Assembly: GCF_003003795.1 (NCBI RefSeq)
Contig: NZ_PVWK01000127.1
Location: 1 to 50,816 of the forward strand
Reading direction: 5' to 3'
Origin: Stenomitos frigidus ULC18
GTDB lineage: Bacteria > Cyanobacteriota > Cyanobacteriia > Leptolyngbyales > Leptolyngbyaceae
Length of the DNA stretch: 50,816 bases
Both the position numbers and the translations under genes were made by a program. A model generated the notes under the pieces. That model worked only from the letters and a program-made list of their open reading frames with translations. It did no database searches and was not told the origin of the DNA. This document shows positions 41,011-49,859 of this stretch, piece after piece; the stretch's first letter is position 1, and each line of letters starts with the position of its first letter.

Positions 41011-41283
41011 ATGACGAAGCACTACATTCTCAACCTTGATCCAGACGCGAAGTACGACTGGGATCGCCGCACCTTACGCGACCCCATCACGGCTGATCAT
41101 CCCGCTTTAGCCGATTTGGTAGCTCAGGCTATAGGAGAAGCACCCGGTTCCTATCTCATTGCAGTCAACATCGAAGTCAAAGTACTGGAGAAAGCCTCTG
41201 TCGATACAACGAAACCGTTTTCTGCACCAAAGGAACTGCCTCACTCTACTCCACTGCCTCAGTTAACAGAGTTGGCTGCCTGA
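41011..41283 (+). CDS. Hypothetical small protein behind the palindrome
   Basis: A 90-residue protein, MTKHYILNLDPDAKYDWDRRTLRDPITADHPALADLVAQAIGEAPGSYLIAVNIEVKVLEK. The first 65 residues look ordered (two strands and two helices); the last 25 are Pro/Ser/Thr-rich. No family is recognised. The start codon is 13 bases from the palindrome, so this gene and the following one (72 bp on) are probably controlled together. Confidence 0.6.
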   Translation: MTKHYILNLDPDAKYDWDRRTLRDPITADHPALADLVAQAIGEAPGSYLIAVNIEVKVLEKASVDTTKPFSAPKELPHSTPLPQLTELAA

Positions 41284-41355
41284 GTTTCGTTGAGCTTGAG
41301 CCTGACTCTGCCGATCACATTCAGTTTGCTCTTTATTGCTTTCCAGGGGTTTTTT

Positions 41356-41730
41356 ATGAAACTTAGTCTCAGTCAATATCCCAGCGCGATCGCGCAGGCT
41401 GCTCAAGCCGTCAACGAATTTGAATATCAAATTGCAGATGTGCGCCAGCACCTTGCCCGCCTTGAAGGGAACGCCGAAATGGTCGTCGCGTTTGAAACCG
41501 CACTCAAGAATGACCATCAGCGCAAAGCACGGCGCTTTGAGGTGCTTCAGGTCAATCAAGAGTATCAGCGAGCACTGGACGCTTTGAACCGTATCTCAAC
41601 TGAGAAAGCAAATGCGCTCGCCCGGTTAGAGCATTTACGCAATGAGTTTAGTGTTGCCAAGTTAGAAACACGGCTCACGATCGCCCAAAAGCTGACAGGT
41701 TTGGAATCACGAGAACTCGTTGGGCTGTAA
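41356..41730 (+). CDS. Hypothetical coiled-coil protein
   Basis: A 124-residue, mostly helical protein. Residues 10-55 and 60-115 (NQEYQRALDALNRISTEKANALARLEHLRNEFSVAKLETRL) have strong heptad patterns. AGGGG sits 9 bases before the ATG at 41356, which decides this start over an upstream frame from 41290 that would begin with a spurious hydrophobic stretch. No domain recognised. Second gene behind the LexA-like palindrome. Confidence 0.6.
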   Translation: MKLSLSQYPSAIAQAAQAVNEFEYQIADVRQHLARLEGNAEMVVAFETALKNDHQRKARRFEVLQVNQEYQRALDALNRISTEKANALARLEHLRNEFSVAKLETRLTIAQKLTGLESRELVGL

Positions 41731-41889
41731 GCGATCGCACTTGGCTTGTACACTTTCAGTGCCCTCAGGGGCTTCGACGACGCGGCGTAGAAACGCATCG
41801 ATTAGGGGGCAGGGTTGCCCTAAAGAAGAAGGTGTGGTGGATTAAAGGCACGAACTGATAGGATCGTGGTCTCTGTAACCCGCCGCTGT

Positions 41890-42270
41890 ATGACCATCAC
41901 TGTGACACCGGAAGAAATCGAACAATTTCGGGCTGACCTGGCAGATTACCCCGATGCGCTGGCTGCTCTTAATGAAATTGAGGACTGTGAAGGCGATCTA
42001 GAAGATGCCTCGATCGCGCTGGCCATTCAGGTTGGGCAAGAACCTGATACCAACGATCGCTGGATTGAAGGCGTCGCCAAACAGTGGCGGCATGCTCTAT
42101 GTCGTGCCGATCACAAAGAAGCGTTGGAGGATGGTTTGACCGGAAACTTGCTCCTGAGTTTGACCGAGCACACCATGCTACCGCTGAAGCTGGCAACGCC
42201 TGTCGCCATTTTTGTCATCAAGACGGGTGTGCAGGATTTTTGTCGCTCGTTTGAAGCCAAAATTCAGTAG
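41890..42270 (+). CDS. Small protein possibly related to the CHAT-linked membrane protein
   Basis: A 126-residue protein, MTITVTPEEIEQFRADLADYPDALAALNEIEDCEGDLEDASIALAIQVGQ. The block IEDCEGDLEDASIALAIQVGQ (30-50) parallels IDQDGDLDASLELLLRSQQG in the 31277 protein, and the C-terminal TPVAIFVIKTGVQDFC (103-118) parallels TP...KLSLEIFC there. Only one weak hydrophobic stretch (99-111) is present, so it may be membrane-associated rather than spanning. It lies alone, 159 bp after the coiled-coil gene. The relation is my inference from motif order. Confidence 0.6.
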   Translation: MTITVTPEEIEQFRADLADYPDALAALNEIEDCEGDLEDASIALAIQVGQEPDTNDRWIEGVAKQWRHALCRADHKEALEDGLTGNLLLSLTEHTMLPLKLATPVAIFVIKTGVQDFCRSFEAKIQ

Positions 42271-42411
42271 GCGATCGCTCCGGCTGAGCTTAGGACTTGT
42301 TAAAAAATAACTGCATACGTTTGGATTAGCTATCAGCTATCAGCTTTTCTCTCATGGCTGACCGCTAACGGCTGACCGCTACAGTCCATGACGTTATTTC
42401 TTTACAGCTCC

Positions 42412-43149
42412 TTAGTCTAAAACCTGCTTCAAAAAGGCTGTAATCTCTGCCCATGCCGCATCCGCCGCTGCTGAGTCGTAGCGGTACCCATCGTCACGCA
42501 TAAAGGTATGGTCTGCTTCATAGAGCAGAATTTTATGCGTGGTTCCAGCAGCCGTTAGTGCCTGGACGATCGCCTGTCTCCCTTCGTCGGGTACGTGAGG
42601 ATCCAGCGTTCCAAAGACCATCAGCAAGTCGCCCTCGATTTCGGACATTCGCTGTAGCGTATCGGCAACGCCCTTACCGAGCTTGCCATTATGAATGCCT
42701 GTGGGATAGCAGCAGACTGCAGCCTTAATATCCGGTTGGAACGCTGCTCTAAAGGCGAGATGCCCACCAATGCAAAAGCCCATTGTGCCGATTTGTTCAG
42801 CCGAAACAGTCCCGTCTTGTTTGAGCCAAGCAATCACAGCAGGAGCATCGGCATCGTATTCGGCGATCGCCGTCCGTCTAGCAGCATCGTTTCCTCGCAT
42901 GCGGCCTAAATCATCTGGCTCAATTACAGTACCGATAGGCTCAAGCCGGTGAAAGATTTCGGGAGCCGCTACCACGAAACCATAGCCTGCAAGGCGATCG
43001 ACTAACCGAGTCATCGCACCACCAAGCTGATAAATGTCGCTATAGAACAAAATGCCAGGATAACGTCCCGCTGGCTTAGGAGCCGCAACATACACCCGCA
43101 TGAGGCCGTCGTCTACTCGCAGTTCGACATTGCGTTTAGTAATCTGCAC
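42412..43149 (-). CDS. Dienelactone hydrolase family protein
   Basis: A 245-residue alpha/beta-hydrolase of the DLH group. The nucleophile is Cys126 in GTMGFCIGGHLAFRAA, the acid is in FGTLDPHVPDEGR and the His in EADHTFMRDDGYRYD, all at expected spacing. YPGILFYSDIYQLGG is the N-terminal strand-loop. Classic members open dienelactones in chloroaromatic breakdown, but cyanobacterial homologues are more often general esterases. It is transcribed on its own; the 140-bp downstream gap contains CTATCAG and GACCGCT short repeats. Confidence 0.9.
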   Translation of the reverse strand: MQITKRNVELRVDDGLMRVYVAAPKPAGRYPGILFYSDIYQLGGAMTRLVDRLAGYGFVVAAPEIFHRLEPIGTVIEPDDLGRMRGNDAARRTAIAEYDADAPAVIAWLKQDGTVSAEQIGTMGFCIGGHLAFRAAFQPDIKAAVCCYPTGIHNGKLGKGVADTLQRMSEIEGDLLMVFGTLDPHVPDEGRQAIVQALTAAGTTHKILLYEADHTFMRDDGYRYDSAAADAAWAEITAFLKQVLD

Positions 43150-43198
43150 GCGTTGATCTCCTGGTTTTCAAGCCGATCGAGAGTCGTTGCCTCAGATC

Positions 43199-43591
43199 CT
43201 ATTGCAGTAAACCCTGGGGTAGCAAGCGCTCTACCATCTGAGCCTGACGTTCTACAGTGGCAGCAAGGCGCGAAATGCTCTCTGCCTGCTGTTTAGCAGT
43301 GTCTGCCTGCTGTTTGGCAGTGTCTGCCTGTTCGCTAGTGATAGCTTTCAACTCTGAAAAACCAGTCGTGACAACCTCGGTCAGCGTATCAATCTTTCCT
43401 CCCAAGCGACCCATTTGTTCAGTCAGCACTTCGGCCAAGTGGCCGACTTGATCGGTCAGCACATCAAGGTGTTGAGTTTGTTGACCGACTTGATGCGTCA
43501 GTGCATCAAGATTCTGGTTTTGTTGGGCAGCTGATTGCAGTAACGCTGTGAGTAATTGCTGAGTGCTGGGTTCTGGTTGATTGGTTGCCAT
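43199..43591 (-). CDS. Hypothetical coiled-coil protein
   Basis: A 130-residue Gln/Thr/Leu-rich protein beginning MATNQPEPSTQQLLTALLQSA. Residues 25-125 are a nearly continuous coiled coil with heptad-like repeats (LDALTHQVGQQTQHLDVLTDQVGHLAEVLTEQMG, then two copies of ADTAKQQ). No enzyme motif or membrane segment is present. Such proteins are common in cyanobacteria and act as oligomerisation or scaffold parts. Start at 43591 rather than 43612 is a preference only. Confidence 0.6.
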   Translation of the reverse strand: MATNQPEPSTQQLLTALLQSAAQQNQNLDALTHQVGQQTQHLDVLTDQVGHLAEVLTEQMGRLGGKIDTLTEVVTTGFSELKAITSEQADTAKQQADTAKQQAESISRLAATVERQAQMVERLLPQGLLQ

Positions 43592-43649
43592 CGTTGATGC
43601 TGGTGTCTGCAATATGCAAGAAAGTCTACACTGCTTTTAAGTTTCATAG

Positions 43650-43691
43650 GCAAGGACGATCGCGTCCTCTTCAGTCAGCGATCGTCCTTGC
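43650..43691 (-). terminator. Perfect 14-bp hairpin after desB
   Basis: GCAAGGACGATCGC (43650-43663) and its exact complement GCGATCGTCCTTGC (43678-43691) around a 14-base loop. It lies 16 bases past the desB stop on the minus strand. No T-run is present, so strength is uncertain; both arms include the HIP1-like GATCG core. Confidence 0.65.
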
Positions 43692-43706
43692 AGCTAAGTC
43701 CTAAAC

Positions 43707-44792
43707 TCAATGTCCTTTTGTTGAGCGCTCATTGGGGGCTTGATAATAGACTTGCAACCCAACGTTCGGTACAAAGCGACAGGTGCGATATGAGCGCACA
43801 AAACCGCTCCAGATCGATTCGTCCGATTTGCGGTAATAGGTGCCGAGAATAGGCTTAATTGCCTTCGTTGCGGCTTTCAGGTGGTAGTGGGGCATGTTGA
43901 GAAAAATGTGATGCGCCACGTGGGTACCGATATCGTGATGAATGGAGTTTAGGAAACCATAGTCACGATCGATGGTTGAAAGTGCCCCCTTTAAAAAGTA
44001 CCAATCATCATCGCGATACCAGGGAATCTCTTGCTCTGTATGATGCAAAAACGTCACCAAATCGAGCCAGATCACAAAGACAATGTAAGGCCCCACATAA
44101 TACTGCACCAGAAACAGCCAGCCATAGGCATAGGCAAGTCCGCCCAAAAAGGCAACCATCAGCAGCCAAAGTGACGTGCTGGTCAGCACGTCTCCTCGTT
44201 CAGACGGACGAAACAGGGCGCTGTCAGGGTGAAAGTGCGACCCTTTGCGATCAGACGATCGTTTAAATAGGTAGATCGGGTATGCCAGGAGAGGCAGATA
44301 AAAGCGAAAAAGCTTTTCATACCAGGGCATTTGCTCATACTTAGACTGGGATACGGGATACCAGCTTTCATCCGTGTCGAGGTTGCCTGTATTACTGTGG
44401 TGCGTCCGATGGCTGATCCGCCAGCCGTGGTAGGGCACCAAGATCGGCGTATGTGAGAGATGCCCAATCAGATTGTTGAGCCATTTTTGTCGCGAAAACG
44501 AGCCATGCCCACAATCGTGTCCGACGACAAAGAGCGCCCAGAACATCGTGCCTTGCAGCAGCCAAAAACAAGGGAAAAACCACCAGGCATCAATCGTGTG
44601 GGCGATCGCATAGAGGACAGCAATGATACCAAGATCGAAAAAGAAGTACGAGAGAGATTTCCAGACAGAGGGTTCAAAACAGCAAGCAGGGATACTTGCT
44701 TTCAGGTCTTGTAAGGTGAATGGTAGTGCTTCTGAACGAGGCGACGAGTCTACCGTTGCAGACTCACCAAGAGCGATGAGATTATGTGGCAC
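43707..44792 (-). CDS. desB: Omega-3 (delta-15) acyl-lipid fatty acid desaturase
   Basis: A 361-residue membrane di-iron enzyme that adds the omega-3 double bond to lipid-bound fatty acids in thylakoid and plasma membranes, important in cold adaptation. Three His boxes are present: HDCGH (92-96), HRTHH (128-132) and HVAHH (about 290). Hydrophobic segments at about 48-70, 72-90 and 205-240 give the usual four-helix topology. TGNLDTDESWYP and FLNSIHHDIGTHVAHHIFLNMPHYHL place it with omega-3 rather than delta-12 enzymes. It lies 186 bp downstream of the cellulose synthase gene in the same direction, with its own promoter probably in that gap. Known DesB genes are cold-induced; no regulatory site is clear here. 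Confidence 0.94.
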   Translation of the reverse strand: MPHNLIALGESATVDSSPRSEALPFTLQDLKASIPACCFEPSVWKSLSYFFFDLGIIAVLYAIAHTIDAWWFFPCFWLLQGTMFWALFVVGHDCGHGSFSRQKWLNNLIGHLSHTPILVPYHGWRISHRTHHSNTGNLDTDESWYPVSQSKYEQMPWYEKLFRFYLPLLAYPIYLFKRSSDRKGSHFHPDSALFRPSERGDVLTSTSLWLLMVAFLGGLAYAYGWLFLVQYYVGPYIVFVIWLDLVTFLHHTEQEIPWYRDDDWYFLKGALSTIDRDYGFLNSIHHDIGTHVAHHIFLNMPHYHLKAATKAIKPILGTYYRKSDESIWSGFVRSYRTCRFVPNVGLQVYYQAPNERSTKGH

Positions 44793-44977
44793 GCAGTTTT
44801 CGATTTGACCTGATTTTAGACAACGGCAACCATTCTACTGCCATGTTGTTGTGATTGGGATAGGCGGGATCACTGATTAAACCAATAGATCCTACAATTG
44901 GGTGCCACTACTCTTCTGGCTAACCTTAGATCCATACAAGTACGGATCAGTCAGTACAATTTAGTACCAGAGCCACA

Positions 44978-47425
44978 CTACCCCTTGGCAACCTCAAGTG
45001 CTCGTACATCGTGATCACGATCGAAGACTATCCGTGGCTTCAGCAAAATCCTGAACAACAGCAGTAACGACTGAAACTCTCCCGGCGTTTTGCGGCGTTT
45101 CCATTGCCCTGGGCGGCAGTACAACATCTCCACCAGGCAGCGCTGCTGCTGCAAATTCAAGTGCTCAAACATCACTCTTACAGTCGGAAAACCATCCCTC
45201 ATACCGCTAAGCACTGCCACCCCTTGCAGTTTCAAGTCAGCTTCCATCACTTCTAGCGAGACCGGTAGTGTGTCTCCCGGTGCCAAGGTCGGAAAGCCCG
45301 CTTGAGTCAGAGCGATTTCGGCCCCCGCTTCAGAGATCATGGTCGTCACGCCCCAAAGAATGAGGGGTAAGGGCTTGTGAGTCTGTGGTGCAGAGAGCAG
45401 TAAAGAGCGAGGCGATGGCGCGACGAGCGTACTTGCATTGCCCCGATCCCGATCCCGCCACGATCCTATGCTCTCCCTCCCTGTGTCTCTGCATCCCTGT
45501 GCTTCTGGTTCGCGCTGTTCGTCGATCGGTGGTGAAAAACACAACCGCACCGTTCGGCGTAAGTTAAACCAGTCATTGGCATCGGGTCGTGGCACATCCA
45601 ATAAAATCAATAGTGCAATACCGACCATGATCAGGTTGTAGCTACTCCAGAGCCAGCCAAGCCCAAGGCCTTTAAGTTCGGGTGTCACGTTAGCCGACCA
45701 ACCAGTGACCATGCACATGCTCAGGTTGCACCACAGGCTGACGGCCGTCATGAGAAACAACACAATGAGCGGTAGTGCCAGGTTCCAGTTAAAGAAGTAG
45801 CGATCGGTAGCAGTGCCTTTTGGTGTCACGTTAAAGCCTTTCGAGAACGGGCTCAGCATGACCTGAATCACTGTGAGTGCAAGTGGAAAAGTCAGCACCA
45901 GCGAGTAAATATCTGACAACAGCGCCGATCGCGAATGGTGATTGAGCCAGGAAAAAAACATGAGCTGCACCACATAGTAGGGCAAGAAGAAATACATCAA
46001 CTCATCCAGCGTGGCTCGAACGGGAATGACACCCAGAAAGGAAAAGGCCAACGGCATAATCAAATAGCCGACGCGAGAAATGCTGGTAAACCAGTGCAGC
46101 AGCCCTTCTAAATGTGCCAGACGCTGTAGGGGGCTGAGGCCGGGAATGGTCAGAGGATTTGCTTCGATAAAAAAGGCTTGAAGCGTACCGCGAGCCCACC
46201 GTAACCGCTGGGTCGCATGAGCCGACATGTTATCGGCTGCCAAACCAGCGCTCAATTTCTCATCCAGATACAGCAAACGATAACCCTGTGCTGCAAGACG
46301 AATGCCCGTAAAGTAATCTTCGCTCAGTGAATCTGTCACAAAGCCACCCGTTGCTTCAAGCGCACTGCGCCTCACCACAAACGAGGTGCCCGAACAAATG
46401 ACCCCACCCGCACCATCCCGAATCGGTTGAATCTGGCGATAAAAGACTTCTTCTTCGGGTGTCAGGATGTCCTCTAAGCCCAAGTTACGGGCGATCGGAT
46501 CAGGGTTATAAAAGCTCTGAGGCGTTTGTACCAGAGCCACCTGCTCATCCTGAAAGAAACCCACCGTGCGCGTCAGAAAGTTCCGGGTTGGTACAAAGTC
46601 AGCATCAAACACCACGATCAGGTCGCTCTTGGCGTAAGTGCCAGCTTCTGCAGTGAGGGCGATCGCATGGTTCAAATTTCCCGCTTTAGCATAGCGGTTG
46701 TCTGGGCGCGTCATATACTCACAACCCAATTCTGACGCTAGCTTTTGCACTTCCGGCCGCCGTGTGTCATCCAACAAATAGACTCGTTTGTATGGATAGT
46801 CCACCGCCTGACACCCCATGATTGTGCGTCGTAGAATAAACGTCGGTTCGTTGTACGTGGGTACCAGAATATCGACTGTCGGGATGAATGTTCCTTCCAG
46901 TACAGCGATCGCGTTTTGGTCTGCCTCCCGACGACGATCCTTCATCCGCAACATTAGGAAGAGCTGAATGATCCCACTTGCCAACATCAGCATTTCTAGC
47001 CCAAACAAGCCCAGGCTGAAGACGCCATTTAAAGGATCAGCAAGATTGAGTGTCGCTAGCGATCGCCATGCAATATACCGAATGGTCAGCGCTAGCAAAA
47101 TACCTACCACAATCGTCCGTGACCAACGGCGCGGTTCTGGAGAAACCTTCATTACCACCAGCGCGATGAACAAAAGAATAACCGTTGGTGCCAGCAGGTA
47201 TTGCACGGCGACCATTGGCACGACCAGCCAGAGCGGCGGTGACTCTTGTAGCCAATTCAATCGAGTGAAGATGTGATCAATCCGTCCCTGCCCCGTAAAC
47301 CAGGCAATACACACTCCGACGGCTAATACGACAGACCCTAAAAGAACCAGTGTCGCGATGCGGGGACGAAACGTTTGCCATTTAGAGTCTTTCAGAGTTT
47401 GACGCTTGATTCGAGAAATCGCCAT
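44978..47425 (-). CDS. bcsA: Cellulose synthase catalytic subunit-like GT2 with PilZ-type C-terminus
   Basis: An 815-residue processive beta-glucosyltransferase. Membrane helices lie at about 25-45, 60-90, 100-120 and 130-155; the GT2 domain (about 180-430) has VPTYNEP, DDTRRPEVQ, DADFVPTRNF, the catalytic-base SEDYF and QRLRWARG (Q(Q/R)xRW). Four or more helices follow (430-600). The C-terminus resembles a PilZ domain, which senses cyclic di-GMP, but the stretch (about 625-670) where the RxxxR motif is expected is replaced by low-complexity Arg/Asp-rich sequence. Cyanobacterial relatives make cellulose or a related glucan for aggregation. No bcsB or other export genes are adjacent. Confidence 0.88.
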   Translation of the reverse strand: MAISRIKRQTLKDSKWQTFRPRIATLVLLGSVVLAVGVCIAWFTGQGRIDHIFTRLNWLQESPPLWLVVPMVAVQYLLAPTVILLFIALVVMKVSPEPRRWSRTIVVGILLALTIRYIAWRSLATLNLADPLNGVFSLGLFGLEMLMLASGIIQLFLMLRMKDRRREADQNAIAVLEGTFIPTVDILVPTYNEPTFILRRTIMGCQAVDYPYKRVYLLDDTRRPEVQKLASELGCEYMTRPDNRYAKAGNLNHAIALTAEAGTYAKSDLIVVFDADFVPTRNFLTRTVGFFQDEQVALVQTPQSFYNPDPIARNLGLEDILTPEEEVFYRQIQPIRDGAGGVICSGTSFVVRRSALEATGGFVTDSLSEDYFTGIRLAAQGYRLLYLDEKLSAGLAADNMSAHATQRLRWARGTLQAFFIEANPLTIPGLSPLQRLAHLEGLLHWFTSISRVGYLIMPLAFSFLGVIPVRATLDELMYFFLPYYVVQLMFFSWLNHHSRSALLSDIYSLVLTFPLALTVIQVMLSPFSKGFNVTPKGTATDRYFFNWNLALPLIVLFLMTAVSLWCNLSMCMVTGWSANVTPELKGLGLGWLWSSYNLIMVGIALLILLDVPRPDANDWFNLRRTVRLCFSPPIDEQREPEAQGCRDTGRESIGSWRDRDRGNASTLVAPSPRSLLLSAPQTHKPLPLILWGVTTMISEAGAEIALTQAGFPTLAPGDTLPVSLEVMEADLKLQGVAVLSGMRDGFPTVRVMFEHLNLQQQRCLVEMLYCRPGQWKRRKTPGEFQSLLLLFRILLKPRIVFDRDHDVRALEVAKG

Positions 47426-47755
47426 CAGTTGCTTCTCCAGCAGACTCGAACGGGTAATGTGTTAACGCGTAGTCTAAAGAAAATATTAATTTCATCGCTT
47501 TACACACTGTTGTACAGTATGCCAACTTGCTTAACCAAGTGTAGCGATCGTCCGTCAACGTAAAAGCGAGCAAATGCTTGCTAGTTCAAGTAATAGAAGA
47601 TACGGTCGAGGATTTGACCCAGATTTGGAGGGTAGGCAGTTTGCAAAGTGTCCAATTGGCCTAGACAGCTTCAAAGTCATTTGAAAAAACAAAAAAACGA
47701 CCAGGATCGATTGATCCTAGTCGTTTTTCATTAACCGTCATGGTCGAGCCACAAA
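47426..47755. other. Gap between the BcsA-like and glycine-zipper genes
   Basis: The part next to 47425 should contain the bcsA-like promoter. A terminator at 47693-47728 ends the other gene. I see no further gene. Confidence 0.45.
47693..47728 (-). terminator. Rho-independent terminator of the glycine-zipper gene
   Basis: Arms 47693-47708 and 47713-47728 pair over 16 bases with one mismatch around GATT; on the minus strand the A-run becomes the expected T-run. It begins 28 bases after the stop codon. Confidence 0.88.
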
Positions 47756-48280
47756 CTATCTGCCATCGTGATCAGCATCGCCAGGAAGCGCGCGTTCAAC
47801 GCGATCCCACGCGTCACGCGTCGCGTGCTTCGCTTTTTCCCACCCTAATTTGTTGCCACCCTGCCGTGCTTCATAATTTTGGCGCAGAGTAGGTTCAGCC
47901 TGATCGTAGGTCACACCCTGGTCATGGTGGCTAGAGTAGCCTTCATAACCGGTGCGGTAAGCAGGCTCGTAGTCGGTGTAGTCGTGATCCGGCTCCACAT
48001 AAGGGCGCGAAGCATAGTTCTCACGCCAATACGCCTCCTCAACTGTAGGGTTGACTCGTTCAGCCACGTTTTTACCAGCTAAACCACCACTAACAGCACC
48101 GACTACAGCACCGACTACAGCACCAACGGGACCACCGATCGCACCACCCACAGCCGCTCCCGCTGCGCCAGCACCCGCTGCGCCAACACCAGTGCCGACT
48201 GGATGAGCACCCGGTTCACCCGTAATCGGATCAGGGTTTGCATCGGGTTCATTGTTTCTTCTAACGTTCTCATTGCTCAT
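47756..48280 (-). CDS. Glycine-zipper protein, unknown
   Basis: A 174-residue protein. Residues 28-70 are a glycine zipper (GTGVGAAGAGAAGAAVGGAIGG, PVGAVVGAVVGAVSGGLAGK) that can form two packed membrane helices. The N-terminus is polar (SNENVRRNNEPDANPDPITGEPGAHPVGT), and the C-terminal 100 residues are Tyr/Glu/Arg-rich (YEPAYRTGYEGYSSHHDQG, WEKAKHATRDAWDRVERAL). The last part is typical of bacterial stress-linked or outer-membrane-associated glycine-zipper proteins. GAGAGG precedes the ATG, and an ATGAGCA heptamer is repeated just ahead of the chosen start. No operon partner. Confidence 0.75.
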   Translation of the reverse strand: MSNENVRRNNEPDANPDPITGEPGAHPVGTGVGAAGAGAAGAAVGGAIGGPVGAVVGAVVGAVSGGLAGKNVAERVNPTVEEAYWRENYASRPYVEPDHDYTDYEPAYRTGYEGYSSHHDQGVTYDQAEPTLRQNYEARQGGNKLGWEKAKHATRDAWDRVERALPGDADHDGR

Positions 48281-48523
48281 TGCTCATTACCTCTCAGTTA
48301 GACTAACGACAAAGCTCAACTAGCTTGCCGGTATTCAAACGTTACTGATGGAACCGCAGCAAAGACGTGTACCAAGAGTAAGAAGCATGGCTCGACAAAA
48401 AGGTACAGATTGGAGACAGTGGTCAGTAGGCAGTAAGTAGTAGGGAGGAATCGACGGTCAGGATAAACTCCAGAACGCAACATCCCCAGCAGTTCTCAAC
48501 TGCCTGCTACGATTGATTCCTTG
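48281..48523. other. Gap with a short tandem repeat
   Basis: GGTCAGTAGGCAGTAAGTAG-type heptamers near 48420-48441. The part next to 48281 should contain the glycine-zipper gene promoter. Nothing else is recognised. Confidence 0.4.
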
Positions 48524-49129
48524 CTAAGGATTAGTCCTTGGCGCAGGTGCTCCGGACGGAGCAACATTAGAGGGTTGCCCAGAGGCAGGGGGGTTCTGAA
48601 ACGGTAATGAATTAGCTGGTTGACCAGAACTGGGGGTCGCAAAAATATTGAACGGGTCAGTCGTAGGGTTAGTAATAGTGGGACTAACCGTTGGGGCAGG
48701 GATGACTCCAGAGGGTTGACTGGTTTCAGCAGGTTGGGTTGCCAGCGCGACCCGATCGCCGCCCACCTGCCGCATCACATCCAGCACCTGTACGACATCG
48801 TTGTAAAATGCCGTCTGCGAAGCATTCAGCACCAATAAGCCATCAGGATTTTTTTGATGATAGTCCTGGAGCTGTTGATAAAGCTGGGCGCGATCGGCAA
48901 ACTGTTTATTCACAAAAGTTTGCCCCGTAGCGCTCACGGTTACCACGAGCATTTGTCGCATCTGTGTCGCACCAGTGCTTGCCTTCGGCAAATCAATCTC
49001 AATCCCTTGCTGGCGAGTTAACTGGAGCGCTGCCAGAATAAAAAACGTCAAAATGCAAAAGATGACATCAATCAGCGGAATGATTTGAATCTGGACTTCC
49101 TCTGTCGGCGTATCAAGGTTAATTTTCAT
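48524..49129 (-). CDS. exbD: ExbD/TolR-family biopolymer transport protein
   Basis: A 201-residue bitopic protein that works with ExbB to turn proton flow into movement of a periplasmic partner. MKINLDTPTEEVQIQIIPLIDVIFCILTFFILAAL contains the helix with the proton-carrying Asp (PLIDV, residue about 21). The periplasmic domain (45-130) has LLVLNASQTAFYNDVVQVLDVMRQVGGDRVALAT, the ExbD hallmark. A long Pro/Ser/Thr/Asn-rich tail (about 140-201) extends beyond the family norm. It follows exbB by 88 bp. No tonB is in the window. The ATG at 49129 starts the family's normal N-terminus. Confidence 0.93.
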   Translation of the reverse strand: MKINLDTPTEEVQIQIIPLIDVIFCILTFFILAALQLTRQQGIEIDLPKASTGATQMRQMLVVTVSATGQTFVNKQFADRAQLYQQLQDYHQKNPDGLLVLNASQTAFYNDVVQVLDVMRQVGGDRVALATQPAETSQPSGVIPAPTVSPTITNPTTDPFNIFATPSSGQPANSLPFQNPPASGQPSNVAPSGAPAPRTNP

Positions 49130-49217
49130 TACGGCAGTCCTTAGAAACAATCCACAGTCCCAAAAGCTTCAAGATCGGAGCGCTCTTGAAGGCGCGATCG
49201 TCGGTGATGTCTTCGTG

Positions 49218-49859
49218 TTAAAGCGGTTTGCTAGCTTGTTGCAACCAGTGCTGGCGGTAAAGCAATTCCAGGTCATTGCCAGCCTTGCGAAACACTTTGA
49301 CCTGGTTAAACAAGAGACCCTGAAACAAGCGGTAAAAGGCCAGACTCAGAATCGCAACGACTAGGCCACTAGCGGTACTAATGAGGGCTTCACCAATACC
49401 TGTTGTCACCCCTGCTGTTGAAGCAGTGCCAATATCGCCGATGCGAATGGACTTCAGCGAAATAATTAAGCCGATCACCGTACCCAGTAGACCCAGCAAG
49501 GGAGCCAGCGCAATAACGGCCTCCAGCACCTTATCACCACGGCGCATAGAGGAAAGCTCTTCATCTGCCGTGGCTTCGAGCGCCAACCGAAACATTTCCG
49601 GATCAGCATTTTCAAGCTGCAGCGGGCTATAAAGAAACCGTCCGATCGGCTGTTCATGCGCCTGTCGAGCAATTTCCTTCGCTGTTGCCCAGTCTCTTCG
49701 TGCTGCATCCAAAACGCGATTCACGATTTCACGTTCCTTGAGCAGCACACTCGTCCAAAACCAGGCACGTTCAATGATGACGCTGAGCGCCAAAATTGAG
49801 AGAAAAAGCAAAGGTAAGATCGTGACTCCACCTTTTTGAAAGATTTCCGCAACATTCAC
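49218..49859 (-). CDS. exbB: ExbB/TolQ/MotA-family proton channel protein
   Basis: A 213-residue inner-membrane protein with three helices: about 9-30 ([25 protein letters not shown]), 100-125 ([25 protein letters not shown]) and 145-170 ([25 protein letters not shown]). [10 protein letters not shown] and [13 protein letters not shown] are family hallmarks. The GTG at 49859 is chosen because GGAGG lies 11 bases upstream; the frame open further to 49889 has no ribosome site. First gene of exbB-exbD. Confidence 0.93.
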   Translation of the reverse strand: MNVAEIFQKGGVTILPLLFLSILALSVIIERAWFWTSVLLKEREIVNRVLDAARRDWATAKEIARQAHEQPIGRFLYSPLQLENADPEMFRLALEATADEELSSMRRGDKVLEAVIALAPLLGLLGTVIGLIISLKSIRIGDIGTASTAGVTTGIGEALISTASGLVVAILSLAFYRLFQGLLFNQVKVFRKAGNDLELLYRQHWLQQASKPL

